This document shows positions 17,249-25,661 of a DNA stretch of 41,930 bases, one piece after another. The notes below the pieces were generated by a model. The model did no database searches. It saw nothing but the letters and a program-made list of their open reading frames with translations, and had not been told where the DNA came from. The stretch covers positions 1-41,930 of the forward strand of contig JADGEH010000036.1 in assembly GCA_016744475.1 (NCBI GenBank), read 5' to 3'. Source of the DNA: Thiotrichales bacterium (GTDB lineage Bacteria > Pseudomonadota > Gammaproteobacteria > Beggiatoales > Beggiatoaceae). Position 1 is the stretch's first letter, and the number at the start of each line of letters is the position of its first letter. Both the position numbers and the translations under genes were made by a program.

Positions 17249-17700
17249 TCATATCCCATGCCTAATGTTTGAGACAGGGCTGTAAGTTCGTCTAAGGTGT
17301 TATGACGCTGTGTTTGAAGTTGCTTTTTGTACGTCATCAGGTCTTGCGCCAAAATGCGGCGATGCGAGCCGATTTTGTGAAACTTAAGCTCACCTTGTTC
17401 TAATAACTTGACTAAATGGGGACGACTCACATTGAGTATATTCGCCGCTTCCTGGGTGCTCAGTTCGGCATGAATGGGCATGATGCTGACCGCATTACCT
17501 TGTGCGGTTTCAGCCAAAATATGCAGCAATAGCTGCATTTGTTGCCCTGATAAAATTAAATCATCGGTGACCTGGTTGTTGACTTTGATGCTCAATTGCA
17601 CCCGATCCGCATCGGCATATTTAGCCAAGGTGCGGCTGGATTGTTTAGCCGCTTCAACCTCTTGCTCTGTAGGCAATCGAATCACATTCGCCTGAGTCAT
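17245..17700 (-). CDS. excisionase-type antitoxin of a PIN toxin pair
   Basis: A 151-residue protein with AAGGAGG ten bases before the ATG. The central part is a MerR/excisionase-like winged helix-turn-helix: LSTQEAANILNVSRPHLVKL then LEQGELKFHKIGSHRRILAQDLM (about 85-130). Such HTH proteins are known partners of PIN-domain toxins and repress their own operon. The N-terminal half (VQLSIKVNNQVTDDLILSGQ) is probably for dimerisation. The toxin ORF downstream overlaps by 4 bp but is truncated, so this is now an orphan antitoxin or DNA-binding regulator. It is divergent from the CHAT gene, with 93 bp between, so it could also affect that promoter. Confidence 0.75.
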   Translation of the reverse strand: MTQANVIRLPTEQEVEAAKQSSRTLAKYADADRVQLSIKVNNQVTDDLILSGQQMQLLLHILAETAQGNAVSIMPIHAELSTQEAANILNVSRPHLVKLLEQGELKFHKIGSHRRILAQDLMTYKKQLQTQRHNTLDELTALSQTLGMGYE

Positions 17701-17793
17701 GCTCTGTTTACCTCCTTCTCATTGTGCTATTTTTCATTGGAGTCTAGCACAAACGAAATAAACGAAACACACGGCTCAGTAGCAGGAGAGATC

Positions 17794-20058
17794 ATGCCGC
17801 ACACCCGCATAAAAAAAATCCCATGGCTCATTTTGGTTTGGACAGCAGGGTTCTGTTATGGACTCAGCCTTTCCGCCGCCGCCAGCAGTTTAAAGATGGG
17901 GGATGAAGCGTTCCAAAAAGGCGCTTATTCCGCAGCTACTCAAATCTGGCAAACACTGTTACACACGGCAGCAGAGGATAAACAGCAGCAGTTTGAGGTT
18001 TATTTACGCCTGTCTGAAGCCTATCAAATCGCTGGACATCAAATACCCGCTGCCACTTGGGCGCAACACGCTGTCGATGCGGCTCTCACGCCCGCACAGC
18101 AATTACGCGCTTTAAGTCGCCGCATTGACGTGCATCTTGCTCTGCAACACAGCAGTGAAGCGCAAGAGTTATTAACCGACTTAATCCCCCTGATTCAATC
18201 CATTAAAGACCCTGCTTTACGCGCATTAGGGCTGAATACGCAAGGCAATGTGCTGCGCTTTATCGAGGATTATCCGAACGCGGCGATGGCTTTCCAGGCG
18301 GCTATTCAACAAGCCCATCTCGCGGGGCATCAAGGCTTAAAAGTGCAAGCCTTAAATAACGCAGCGGACACCGCTTTGTTGCAACACAACATCCCGCACA
18401 CTTTAGACCTCCTTTACTGGGCTTGGGATGAGATGCCATCGTTACCGCTGGGACATGCGCGTTTACAAGAGCAACTGGCTTTAGGGCGCTTAGTGCTGCG
18501 TTTGCCGAGTCATGCGCCGCAACGTTTAATGCTGGCGAGTGAGATTTTAAGTCAAGCTCAAACGCAACTGGATTTGAGCGAGGATTCGCGCCTGCCTTCT
18601 TATTTATATGCTTATTTAGGGCAGTGGTACGAGTCGGCGGGAGGCTTAGAACAAGCGTTAAAACTCACTGAATATGCACGTTTTTTGGCACAAGAGGATG
18701 ATGCTTTAAGTTATTTATGGGGTTGGCAACGCGGGCGCGTGTTACAGGCTCAAGGTCATATTGACGCGGCTGCCGATGCGTATCGCAAAGCCTTGATGTT
18801 GTTGCAACCCATTCGGCAGGCTTTATTGAATGGGCGACGCAATGCCCGTCAAGTGTTTCGTGAAGAGATTCGCCCGGTGTACTACGCGCTGGCGGATGTT
18901 TTATTGCAACAAGCGGCGAATGCGACGGGAACAGCGCAGCAAGAGATGCTGGATGAAGTCCGCAGCGTGTTGGAAATCATGAAAGCCGCAGAATTGCAGG
19001 ATTATTTTCAAGATGAATGTGTAGCGCAACTGCGCCACCGCGTCGCAGTCAGTGATCGCATTCCACCCCACACCGCTGTGTTTTATCCGATTTTATTGCC
19101 TGACCGCACAGAATTACTGCTGCAACTCGCCGATAACCACTTGTACGCGATGCGCGTGTCTTTTCCAGGCGATCAAGTCAATCAGTTAGCCAGCGAACTA
19201 CAAGCACATTTGCAAGCGCCTAGAAGCTGGCTATTTTTAGATCATGCGCAAACTCTACATCGTCTTTTGTTCGCGCCTTTGTATCCTTTGCTCAAGCAGC
19301 ATCAAGTTCAGACTGTGGTGTTTGTACCTGATGGTGCTTTGCGCATGATTCCGCCCGCTGTGTTGCATCATGACAAAAGCTATTTAATAGAAGATTTTGC
19401 GCTGGTCACGACACCGGGCTTAGACATCACGGATTTAGATAGGGTTGCGCTGCACAGTACGCAGGCGTTATTAGGCGGTCTGTCGCAAGCAGTGCAAGGC
19501 TTTTCAGCATTGCCTGGGGTGCAGCAAGAAATTGAGCGTGTGGGGGATTTATATGAACAGCATACATCGTTGTTAAATAAAGATTTTGACTTGCCTGCTA
19601 TTCGTCAGACTTTACAACAACAAGCCTATCAAGTGATTCATATGGCTTCTCACGGGCAATTTGAACGCGACCCCGAAAAGAGCTTTATTTTGACTTACGA
19701 TGGCAAGCTCACCATGACGCGCTTAGAAACCTTGTTACAAAGCAGCAGCTATCAAGAAGGCGGCATTGATTTGCTCACACTGAGCGCTTGCCAGACCGCC
19801 GTTGGCGATGATCGCGCCGCTTTAGGACTGGCAGGCGTGGCGGTGCAATCCGGTGCTCGCAGTGCGCTGGCGAGCTTATGGTCAGTGAATGACGAAGCCA
19901 CCGCTGAATTAGTCACTGAGTTTTATCAGCAATTACAAAACCCTGCGTTAAACAAAGCACAAGCCCTGCAAGGGGCACAACGGGCGTTGCTGGCACAACC
20001 ACGTTTTCGTCATCCCTCTTACTGGGCGGCTTTTATGCTGATTGGCAACTGGCTGTAA
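17794..20058 (+). CDS. exported TPR-CHAT caspase-like protein
   Basis: A 754-residue protein; start chosen at 17794 because AGGAGAG lies just upstream and a signal peptide follows (RIKKIPWLILVWTAGFCYG to about residue 35). Longer in-frame starts would overlap the antitoxin gene. Residues ~40-400 are TPR-like helix pairs (AAMAFQAAIQQAHLAG, AADAYRKALMLL). The C-terminal ~300 residues are a CHAT domain, a caspase-family fold, with the His in HMASHGQF (His620) and Cys in LLTLSACQTAVGDD (Cys666), followed by GLAGVAVQSGARSALASLWS. Both catalytic residues are intact. The export signal makes it distinct from cytosolic TPR-CHAT of type III-E CRISPR. No partner gene is evident. Role unknown; periplasmic proteolysis is inferred. 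Confidence 0.85.
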   Translation: MPHTRIKKIPWLILVWTAGFCYGLSLSAAASSLKMGDEAFQKGAYSAATQIWQTLLHTAAEDKQQQFEVYLRLSEAYQIAGHQIPAATWAQHAVDAALTPAQQLRALSRRIDVHLALQHSSEAQELLTDLIPLIQSIKDPALRALGLNTQGNVLRFIEDYPNAAMAFQAAIQQAHLAGHQGLKVQALNNAADTALLQHNIPHTLDLLYWAWDEMPSLPLGHARLQEQLALGRLVLRLPSHAPQRLMLASEILSQAQTQLDLSEDSRLPSYLYAYLGQWYESAGGLEQALKLTEYARFLAQEDDALSYLWGWQRGRVLQAQGHIDAAADAYRKALMLLQPIRQALLNGRRNARQVFREEIRPVYYALADVLLQQAANATGTAQQEMLDEVRSVLEIMKAAELQDYFQDECVAQLRHRVAVSDRIPPHTAVFYPILLPDRTELLLQLADNHLYAMRVSFPGDQVNQLASELQAHLQAPRSWLFLDHAQTLHRLLFAPLYPLLKQHQVQTVVFVPDGALRMIPPAVLHHDKSYLIEDFALVTTPGLDITDLDRVALHSTQALLGGLSQAVQGFSALPGVQQEIERVGDLYEQHTSLLNKDFDLPAIRQTLQQQAYQVIHMASHGQFERDPEKSFILTYDGKLTMTRLETLLQSSSYQEGGIDLLTLSACQTAVGDDRAALGLAGVAVQSGARSALASLWSVNDEATAELVTEFYQQLQNPALNKAQALQGAQRALLAQPRFRHPSYWAAFMLIGNWL

Positions 20059-20532
20059 AACAGATAATGGGCATGTCAAACGTCCGCTCGACATCGCCCA
20101 GTAGGGGTGTTAAGAAAAAAGGTTTAAGGTTTAAGTGGTTAGCCTCCCCTCCTTCAAGGAGGGGATAGAGGGGTGGTGAGCAAAGGCATTCATTCCTTGA
20201 CAAAAAAACAAAGCAAGATCGCTCTGTCTCCTCCCTCCCTCCCCCACTGCCATTAACTTAATAGACTTTGAATTTAATCGGTGAGCTTCCCTTCCTTCAG
20301 AGTTTAAATCCCCACATCAAAAGCCTCCTTCATTTGATAGCTAAGATGAAACATTTGTTCTCTCCTTCTTCGTTTATACTGCCTTTTAGATATTTTGTTA
20401 TTGAATATCTAATTAGACATAAAAGTTTATTTTTATAGACTTTTTTCAGTGCCCTCTTGAGGGTTTACAAGCGTTTGTTTTTAAACAAACTGATAAGATT
20501 TAATGAGATTTATCCAAAGGAGACAGTAATTC
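20059..20532. other. intergenic region upstream of the ABC importer
   Basis: These 474 bp contain a hairpin TCCCCTCC-TTCAA-GGAGGGGA (20145-20165), followed by GGGTGGTG, a repeat type found in many genomes, and an AT-rich promoter region with an inverted repeat at 20387. No gene is seen. Confidence 0.5.
20387..20411. promoter_or_regulatory. inverted repeat upstream of the binding-protein gene
   Basis: TAGATATT and AATATCTA, perfect 8-bp arms with a 9-base spacer, 121 bp before the binding-protein start. The size suits a dimeric regulator, but no regulator is known here. Confidence 0.35.
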
Positions 20533-21642
20533 ATGGTAGGAAAACAATGGAAGCTTATGGCTTCAGCTTTAGTGTTGTCTTTAGGGCTTCATTCTGCGGC
20601 TCAAGCCATTGATTTTGGTAAAGAAGGCGATCCGATTCATTTGACTGTTGGATTTCAACCGTATTTCACCCCTGCTTGGTCTGGCGTGATCATCAAAGGC
20701 AAAGAGTTCTGGAAAAAATATTTGCCTGAAGGCTCGACTGTAGAATTTCAAGTCGGCTTGCAGGGTGCTGTGATCGTTGGACAAATGCTGGCTGATAAGC
20801 AGCAAATTGGTTATTTAGGCGACATGCCTGCGTTGACCATTACCAATAAAACCCGCGTGGCGGATGTGCGTTTAGTCGGCGTGACAGGCACTTCTACGCA
20901 GTCTTGCGACATTTTATTTGTGCGTAATGAAGCGCCTGAATTCAAAGACGCAGCGGCAGCGGCAAAATGGGTGGATGGCAAGGTCATGGCGGCGGGACAC
21001 GGCAGTTGTGCGGATCGTTTTGCGCGTGTGGTGTTTGAGCAAGCTAAAATTAAACCTAAACAGTATTTGAATCAAAGTCTTGAAGTGATTAGCAGCAATT
21101 TCCGTGTGGGCAAATTAGATGCGGCGATTGTGTGGGAACCCACGGCCTCACAATTAGAATCCAAAGGCATTGCGCGTCGCGTAGCCAGTGGTGCTAATTT
21201 CGGCGAGCGTGACGGGGCTTTCATTGCGATGCGTCATGATTTGATGGAAAAACGTCCTGATGTGACACGCGCTTGGATGGAAGCAGAAATGGATGCGCAA
21301 TTGTTCATGGCTGATCCTGCCAATGCCGATGAGGTGGCTGACTTGATTAAGGCCGAAACCACAGGCTTAGACAAACCTATTTTATGGCACGCTTTGTACG
21401 GTGAGTGGGCTGCAAACCAAGGTGGTAGCGATGAAAAACTTACCTTGAATTATAGCTTTACGCCTGACATGGTGGAATATGCGCAAAAAGCTTATAGTTT
21501 CTTACACAGCATTAAGCGCGTGAACACACCTAAATTACGTGATGATGCGATTGATAACAGCATTGCAGAAGCGGTGTTGAAATCACGCAATCTCACTGCG
21601 CCTTTAGGGTCTGTTAAAGCCTTGCCTACACCTAGCAAATAA
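20533..21642 (+). CDS. ABC importer periplasmic binding protein (NMT1/TauA/SsuA type)
   Basis: A 369-residue exported protein. AAGGAG precedes the ATG; the signal peptide ends near AAQA|IDF (about residue 25). The body has the type II binding-protein fold used for sulfonates, taurine, nitrate and thiamine precursors: LTVGFQPYFTPAWSG, VEFQVGLQGAVIVGQMLADK, IGYLGDMPAL, and LDAAIVWEPTASQLESKG where the hinge strand returns. The order of the genes behind it, permease-ATPase-permease-ATPase, fits one import system. Substrate is not determined by these motifs. It is separated from the first permease by 477 bp filled with repeats, which may favour extra binding protein over membrane parts. Confidence 0.85.
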   Translation: MVGKQWKLMASALVLSLGLHSAAQAIDFGKEGDPIHLTVGFQPYFTPAWSGVIIKGKEFWKKYLPEGSTVEFQVGLQGAVIVGQMLADKQQIGYLGDMPALTITNKTRVADVRLVGVTGTSTQSCDILFVRNEAPEFKDAAAAAKWVDGKVMAAGHGSCADRFARVVFEQAKIKPKQYLNQSLEVISSNFRVGKLDAAIVWEPTASQLESKGIARRVASGANFGERDGAFIAMRHDLMEKRPDVTRAWMEAEMDAQLFMADPANADEVADLIKAETTGLDKPILWHALYGEWAANQGGSDEKLTLNYSFTPDMVEYAQKAYSFLHSIKRVNTPKLRDDAIDNSIAEAVLKSRNLTAPLGSVKALPTPSK

Positions 21643-21653
21643 ATCAGCTTTAA

Positions 21654-21687
21654 GAGATAACACCGCTTTAAGCGGTGTTATTTCTCT
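21654..21687 (+). terminator. hairpin after the binding-protein gene
   Basis: TAACACCGCTT and AAGCGGTGTTA are perfect arms, extended by AGAG/CTCT with one bulge, starting 12 bp past the stop. No T-run. It could act as an attenuator or RNA-stabilising hairpin protecting the binding-protein message. Confidence 0.5.
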
Positions 21688-21689
21688 CA

Positions 21690-21849
21690 GAGCCTATACG
21701 AAGATGGGGAATCGAAGCGAAAATTTGCCCTTTTGAGGCAGGATTTTCGATTTTTTAAGGCGAATAGCGGGCTATTTAACGAAAAAAAGCGGAAATCCTG
21801 ACCAAAAGGGCGAGTTTGCAGCCGATTATCCCGTTTTCGTATAGGCTCT
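21690..21849 (-). mobile_element. family A miniature inverted-repeat element, copy A4 (160 bp, reversed)
   Basis: Same length and ends as A3 but flanked by CA on both sides (21688-21689, 21850-21851) rather than TA. This supports a true 2-bp target duplication. It lies within the ABC importer operon. Confidence 0.85.
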
Positions 21850-21879
21850 CAGGCCACTGCATTGATATTTGCTGCATTA

Positions 21880-22038
21880 GACTTGTTGCGAGGGATAGGC
21901 ATCGTAGCGAAAAGGTGTGGTTTTGAGACTGTTTTTTCGATTTTTTGAGGCGAATAGCCAGCTATTGAACGAGAAAAAGCGGAAAAACAGGCCAAAATTC
22001 ACACCTTTGCAGTCGATGAATACCCCTTGCAACAAGTC
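21880..22038 (+). mobile_element. family B miniature inverted-repeat element, copy B1 (159 bp)
   Basis: Ends GACTTGTTGCGAGGG and CCCTTGCAACAAGTC are inverted and flanked by TA. The central ~60 bases (TTTTTTGAGGCGAATAGC, GCTATT.AACGAGAAAAAGC) resemble the family A core. It lies 30 bp from A4, just before the first permease gene. Confidence 0.8.
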
Positions 22039-22119
22039 TATTTAAGTTTAAGCAGGCGGCGCGATGCAATCTGCTGCGTGTCCTGCCTGGAATCTGCTCA
22101 GCGTTTCTAGGAGTCCTTA

Positions 22120-22989
22120 ATGCCCGACATCTCTCCCTCTCTCTCTAACCCTTCTTTGTTATCCCGTTTCTGGTTTCATACACGCCGTAATATTTCTAAC
22201 CCCCACTTATACCTCGGTTTATTAGGCATCGCCTGCTTTGGCTTTTTGTATTATTTATTCACCGAAGGCTGGCCCTTGCCACGTTTTGAAAAACTGCCAG
22301 GCCCTGTTGCCGTATTTACCGAGTGGTTTAGCCCCGATCCCATGTGGGGCATTTCTATTTATAGCGAAGAATATTATCAACATATCTGGGCCAGCGTGCG
22401 CCGTGTCGGCATTGCTTTGCTGATTGCCACGGGCTTAGGCGTGCCCTTGGGTTTGCTCATGGGCTGGTCGAAAGTATTTAAGGATTACAGCTTTCCTGTG
22501 CTGGAATTGCTCCGTCCCATCCCCGTGTTGGCGTGGGTACCGCTGGCGATTTTGATGTTTAACGACACCGAAACCCCAGTGATTTTTCTAGCCACCCTGG
22601 CCTCTTTTTACATCACGGTGCTGAACACCATGCTGGGTGTGGAATCCATTAATCCTAACTTTATTCGCGCCGCCGCTTGTTTAGGTTCTAAACCTCATCA
22701 TTTATTTCTGCACGTTATTTTACCCGGTGCTTTACCCTTTATTTTCACGGGCTTACAAATCAGTGTGGGGATTTCCTGGTTTTCTTTAGTGGCGGCTGAA
22801 ATGGTTTCAGGACAATACGGTTTAGGTTATTTGATTTTGAATTCCTACACCTCCGTGACCTATGAAACCATTGTTATCATCATGATGACGCTCGGTTTAG
22901 TTGGCTATGCCAGCTCTGCACTGGTGCGTTTTGTCGGTCGTCAATTAATGCAATGGCAAGCGCGTGCGCTGGCACTGGAGAATCGCTAA
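22120..22989 (+). CDS. ABC importer permease, first
   Basis: A 289-residue inner-membrane protein of the binding-protein-dependent permease family (SsuC/TauC type). One N-terminal membrane segment (LGLLGIACFGFLYYLF) is followed by the core helices, starting at IWASVRRVGIALLIATGLGV. The coupling EAA loop reads FIRAACLGSKPHHLFLHVIL-like at about 185-205 (Ala-Ala then conserved Gly), which contacts an ATPase. Its stop overlaps the next start by one base (TAATG), so translation is coupled. It most likely forms a heterodimer with the second permease. Confidence 0.9.
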   Translation: MPDISPSLSNPSLLSRFWFHTRRNISNPHLYLGLLGIACFGFLYYLFTEGWPLPRFEKLPGPVAVFTEWFSPDPMWGISIYSEEYYQHIWASVRRVGIALLIATGLGVPLGLLMGWSKVFKDYSFPVLELLRPIPVLAWVPLAILMFNDTETPVIFLATLASFYITVLNTMLGVESINPNFIRAAACLGSKPHHLFLHVILPGALPFIFTGLQISVGISWFSLVAAEMVSGQYGLGYLILNSYTSVTYETIVIIMMTLGLVGYASSALVRFVGRQLMQWQARALALENR

Positions 22990-23834
22990 TGAATGCGGCT
23001 CAACAAAAGCTCCAACAGGGGGCGCTGAGTATTCAGGATGTCAGCAAAATTTATGATCCCGATGGTACTGCGGTGGAGGCTTTAAGCCACTGCTCGCTAG
23101 AGATTGCTGCCGGAGAGATTTACATGGTGCTCGGTCCTTCGGGCTGTGGCAAAACCACCTTGCTCAATGCCGTAGCGGGTTTTCATCCCGTATCGAGTGG
23201 TCGCATTCTTTTAGACGGCGAAGTGCTATGCAACGATAAAACCCCGCAGGCTCAACAGAACTCTGACCGCATGGTGGTGTTCCAAAATGGCGCTTTATTT
23301 CCTTGGAAAACCTTGCTGGATAACGTCAGCTACGGGCCGATTGTGCAAAAGCGTTTGTCGCCCAAAGAAGCCCGCGAAAAAGCCGAAGCGCTGTTGAGAG
23401 AAGCGGGATTGATCGACATCAGCCATAAATATCCTGGAGAAATTTCTTCTGGCATGGCGCGTCGTGCAGAAATTGTGCGGGCGTTAATCAACGAGCCGAA
23501 AGTTCTCTTACTGGATGAACCCTACCGTGCTATGGATGCGCTGACCAAAGCCATCATGCACGAAAACTTGTTAAAAATGTATGAGTTAAACCCGGTAACG
23601 ATTTTCTTCATTACGCATGACTTAGAAGAAGCCGTGTTTCTTGGACACAAGGTCGCCATCATGACCACACGCCCCGCCACGGTGAAAGAAGTGATACCCA
23701 TCGACCTGCCGTATCCTCGCGATCATCGCGTATTAAGTTCTGAACCCTTTCGCTTACAAGTGCAACGGGTTAAAGCCTCGGTGCGCAGTGAAGCTGAAAA
23801 AGCCTTTGCCGCTGGCGAAAAGGAGTTGGCATGA
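22989..23834 (+). CDS. ABC importer ATP-binding protein, first
   Basis: A 281-residue ATPase. The ATG at 22989 shares its A with the preceding stop; a longer frame inside the permease is less likely. Walker A GPSGCGKTT, Q-loop VFQNGALFPW, Walker B VLLLDEPYRAMDA and the switch His in FFITHDLEEAVFL are intact. The signature motif, normally LSGGMQRR, reads ISSGMARR, with the first Gly replaced by Ser. That suggests an asymmetric pair of ATP sites with the second ATPase, which has the canonical signature. Overlaps the next gene by 4 bp (ATGA). Confidence 0.92.
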   Translation: MNAAQQKLQQGALSIQDVSKIYDPDGTAVEALSHCSLEIAAGEIYMVLGPSGCGKTTLLNAVAGFHPVSSGRILLDGEVLCNDKTPQAQQNSDRMVVFQNGALFPWKTLLDNVSYGPIVQKRLSPKEAREKAEALLREAGLIDISHKYPGEISSGMARRAEIVRALINEPKVLLLDEPYRAMDALTKAIMHENLLKMYELNPVTIFFITHDLEEAVFLGHKVAIMTTRPATVKEVIPIDLPYPRDHRVLSSEPFRLQVQRVKASVRSEAEKAFAAGEKELA

Positions 23835-24631
23835 CACTTAAAATATATTTACGTAAACATCCCGGCATATGGCGCGGTGTACTCTCCGTCCTGACTATTT
23901 TGCTGGGCTGGGAATGCTATATCCAAGGCAAAATTTGGCTGGGTTATCCCAGTCAAGTGCCAGTGCCTTCAGCGATTTTAGCGCGTTGGGCAGACGTGAT
24001 TATGGAGGGCAGCTATTGGATGAGCTGGTATTCCAGCTACAGTCGCGTGCTGGCGGGTTTCGCCATTGCCATGTTGTTGGGCATTCCGTTTGGCCTGCTG
24101 CTGGCGGTCAATCGCACCTCTCGCGCTCTGTTTTTCCCCGTGTTTGAAATCTTACGTCCGATTCCGCCCTTGGCTTGGGTGCCTGCCTCATTGATTTTCT
24201 GGCCGACACAAGAAATGTCGATTATTTTCGTCATCTTCTTAGGCTCGTTTTACGCCGTCGTCATCAATGTGCTAGGCGGTGCGAAAAACGTCGATATTCG
24301 CTACTTACGCGCCGCGCAGTCTATGGGTGCGAATCAATGGCAATTATTCCGTCGAGTGATTTTCCCCGCCACCTTGCCCTCGATTTTCACTGGAGCCGCC
24401 GTCGGCATGGGCATCACTTGGGAAGTCGTGGTCGCCGCAGAAATGATCGCCGTGGGCGGACGAGTCTATGGTGGTGGACTCGGCTTTTTTGTCTGGAATT
24501 CCTTTGTCGGCGGTTCTATCGAACAGGCCGTGATTGGAATGCTTAGCATCGGCATTGCAGGCTACACCGCCAGCAGTTTACTGCGCTACGCTGGACGACG
24601 TTTAATGCCCTGGCACACCAGCCAAGCTTAA
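23831..24631 (+). CDS. ABC importer permease, second
   Basis: A 266-residue membrane permease related to the first. A segment near VLSVLTILLGWECYI, then SSYSRVLAGFAIAMLLGIPFGLLLA, FEILRPIPPLAWVPASLIFW, the EAA-like loop RYLRAAQSMGANQWQLFRRV, and final helices through VIGMLSIGIAGYTASSLL. Starts in a 4-bp ATGA overlap. Its TAA stop consists of the TA target plus the first A of the family A element inserted here, which now separates it from the second ATPase gene. Confidence 0.9.
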   Translation: MTLKIYLRKHPGIWRGVLSVLTILLGWECYIQGKIWLGYPSQVPVPSAILARWADVIMEGSYWMSWYSSYSRVLAGFAIAMLLGIPFGLLLAVNRTSRALFFPVFEILRPIPPLAWVPASLIFWPTQEMSIIFVIFLGSFYAVVINVLGGAKNVDIRYLRAAQSMGANQWQLFRRVIFPATLPSIFTGAAVGMGITWEVVVAAEMIAVGGRVYGGGLGFFVWNSFVGGSIEQAVIGMLSIGIAGYTASSLLRYAGRRLMPWHTSQA

Positions 24632-24790
24632 GAGCCTATACGAAAATGGGATAATCGGCTGCAAACCCGCCCTTTTGGTCAGGTTGTCCGCTTTTTTTCG
24701 TTAAATAGCTCGCTATTCGCCTTAAAAAACCGAAAAACCTGCCTCAAAATGGCGGATTTTCGCTTCGATTCCCCATCTTCGTATAGACTC
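24631..24790 (+). mobile_element. family A miniature inverted-repeat element, copy A5 (160 bp)
   Basis: Flanked by TA at 24629-24630 and 24791-24792. Removing the element and one TA restores GCTTAAGGAGAGCACCATG, that is, the permease stop, a ribosome site and the ATPase start within 19 bp. The insertion has therefore split a tightly spaced operon while keeping the stop and the ribosome site. Confidence 0.88.
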
Positions 24791-24803
24791 TAAGGAGAGC
24801 ACC

Positions 24804-25652
24804 ATGCAAGACACCAAAGCTTTATTGCAATTACAAGCGGTGAGTCGTTGTTACCAGAGCGCTTGGGCCAAAGACACCATCATAGAAAATCTCAGCCTAG
24901 ACATTGCACCGAATAAAATGACGGTCGTGATTGGCCCTTCGGGTTGTGGAAAATCTACTTTAATCAACTTGATTGCTGGTTTTGAAAAGCCTGATAGTGG
25001 AGAGATTCTTCTCGAAGGAAAACCCGTGAAAGGCCCTAGCCACGAGCGCATGGTGGTGTTTCAAGAAAGCGCTTTAATGCCTTGGTTGAATGTTTATGAA
25101 AACATCATCTTTGGCCCTAAGTTGCGCAAAGAACGCAGCATGGCTGAGATTAAAGCCGAAGCTGAAGCATTATTAGAAAAAGTCGGTTTAAGTGTTTTTG
25201 CCCAACAATATCCAAGGCAATTATCTGGTGGAATGCAACGCCGCGCAGAACTGGCGCGGGCGTTGATTAACAGCCCGCAATTAATGTTAATGGATGAACC
25301 TTTTCGCGGTTTAGATGCTTTATCGCACGAACTGATGCAGGATTTCTTCCTCAAGTTGTTTGAAGAAACCCGCAATACGTGTTTATTTGTGACATCAGAA
25401 GTCGATGAAGCTATTTTGTTAGCCGATCAATTAGCCATCTTATCCAATCGTCCCGCACAAGTGCGAGCAGTGTTAGACATTGATTTGCCCAGACCCCGCA
25501 CCCAAGAAATTCTTAACAGCCCAGAAGCCTATGCATACAAACGTCAGGCTCTGGAATTGTTGTATGAAGAAGCCTTGAAAAACTTCCAACGCGAAGGCAA
25601 GCCGGACGACTTTTTAGAAGCCTATTCGCAGCAAGAGGGGAGGCATTCGTAA
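24804..25652 (+). CDS. ABC importer ATP-binding protein, second
   Basis: A 282-residue ATPase with GGAGAG before the ATG. Walker A GPSGCGKST, Q-loop VFQESALMPW, signature LSGGMQRRAELARAL and Walker B LMLMDEPFRGLDAL are canonical. The usual switch His region reads LFVTSEVDEAILLAD, where the expected H (THD) is replaced by Ser (TSE). Thus this subunit keeps the signature but lacks the switch His, while the first ATPase keeps the His but has an altered signature. They look like complementary halves of a heterodimer with one competent ATP site. Confidence 0.92.
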   Translation: MQDTKALLQLQAVSRCYQSAWAKDTIIENLSLDIAPNKMTVVIGPSGCGKSTLINLIAGFEKPDSGEILLEGKPVKGPSHERMVVFQESALMPWLNVYENIIFGPKLRKERSMAEIKAEAEALLEKVGLSVFAQQYPRQLSGGMQRRAELARALINSPQLMLMDEPFRGLDALSHELMQDFFLKLFEETRNTCLFVTSEVDEAILLADQLAILSNRPAQVRAVLDIDLPRPRTQEILNSPEAYAYKRQALELLYEEALKNFQREGKPDDFLEAYSQQEGRHS

Positions 25653-25661
25653 AAAACAGTC

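Noticed and set aside
17596..17793. N-terminal extension of the CHAT frame
   Set aside because: It overlaps the antitoxin gene and has no signal peptide; 17794 has both a ribosome site and a signal peptide.
17794..20058. TPR-CHAT of a type III-E CRISPR system
   Set aside because: No Cas genes or CRISPR array nearby, and the protein carries an export signal.
20533..25652. Calling the importer nitrate-, taurine- or sulfonate-specific
   Set aside because: Family motifs are shared by all of these and no assimilation gene lies beside the operon.
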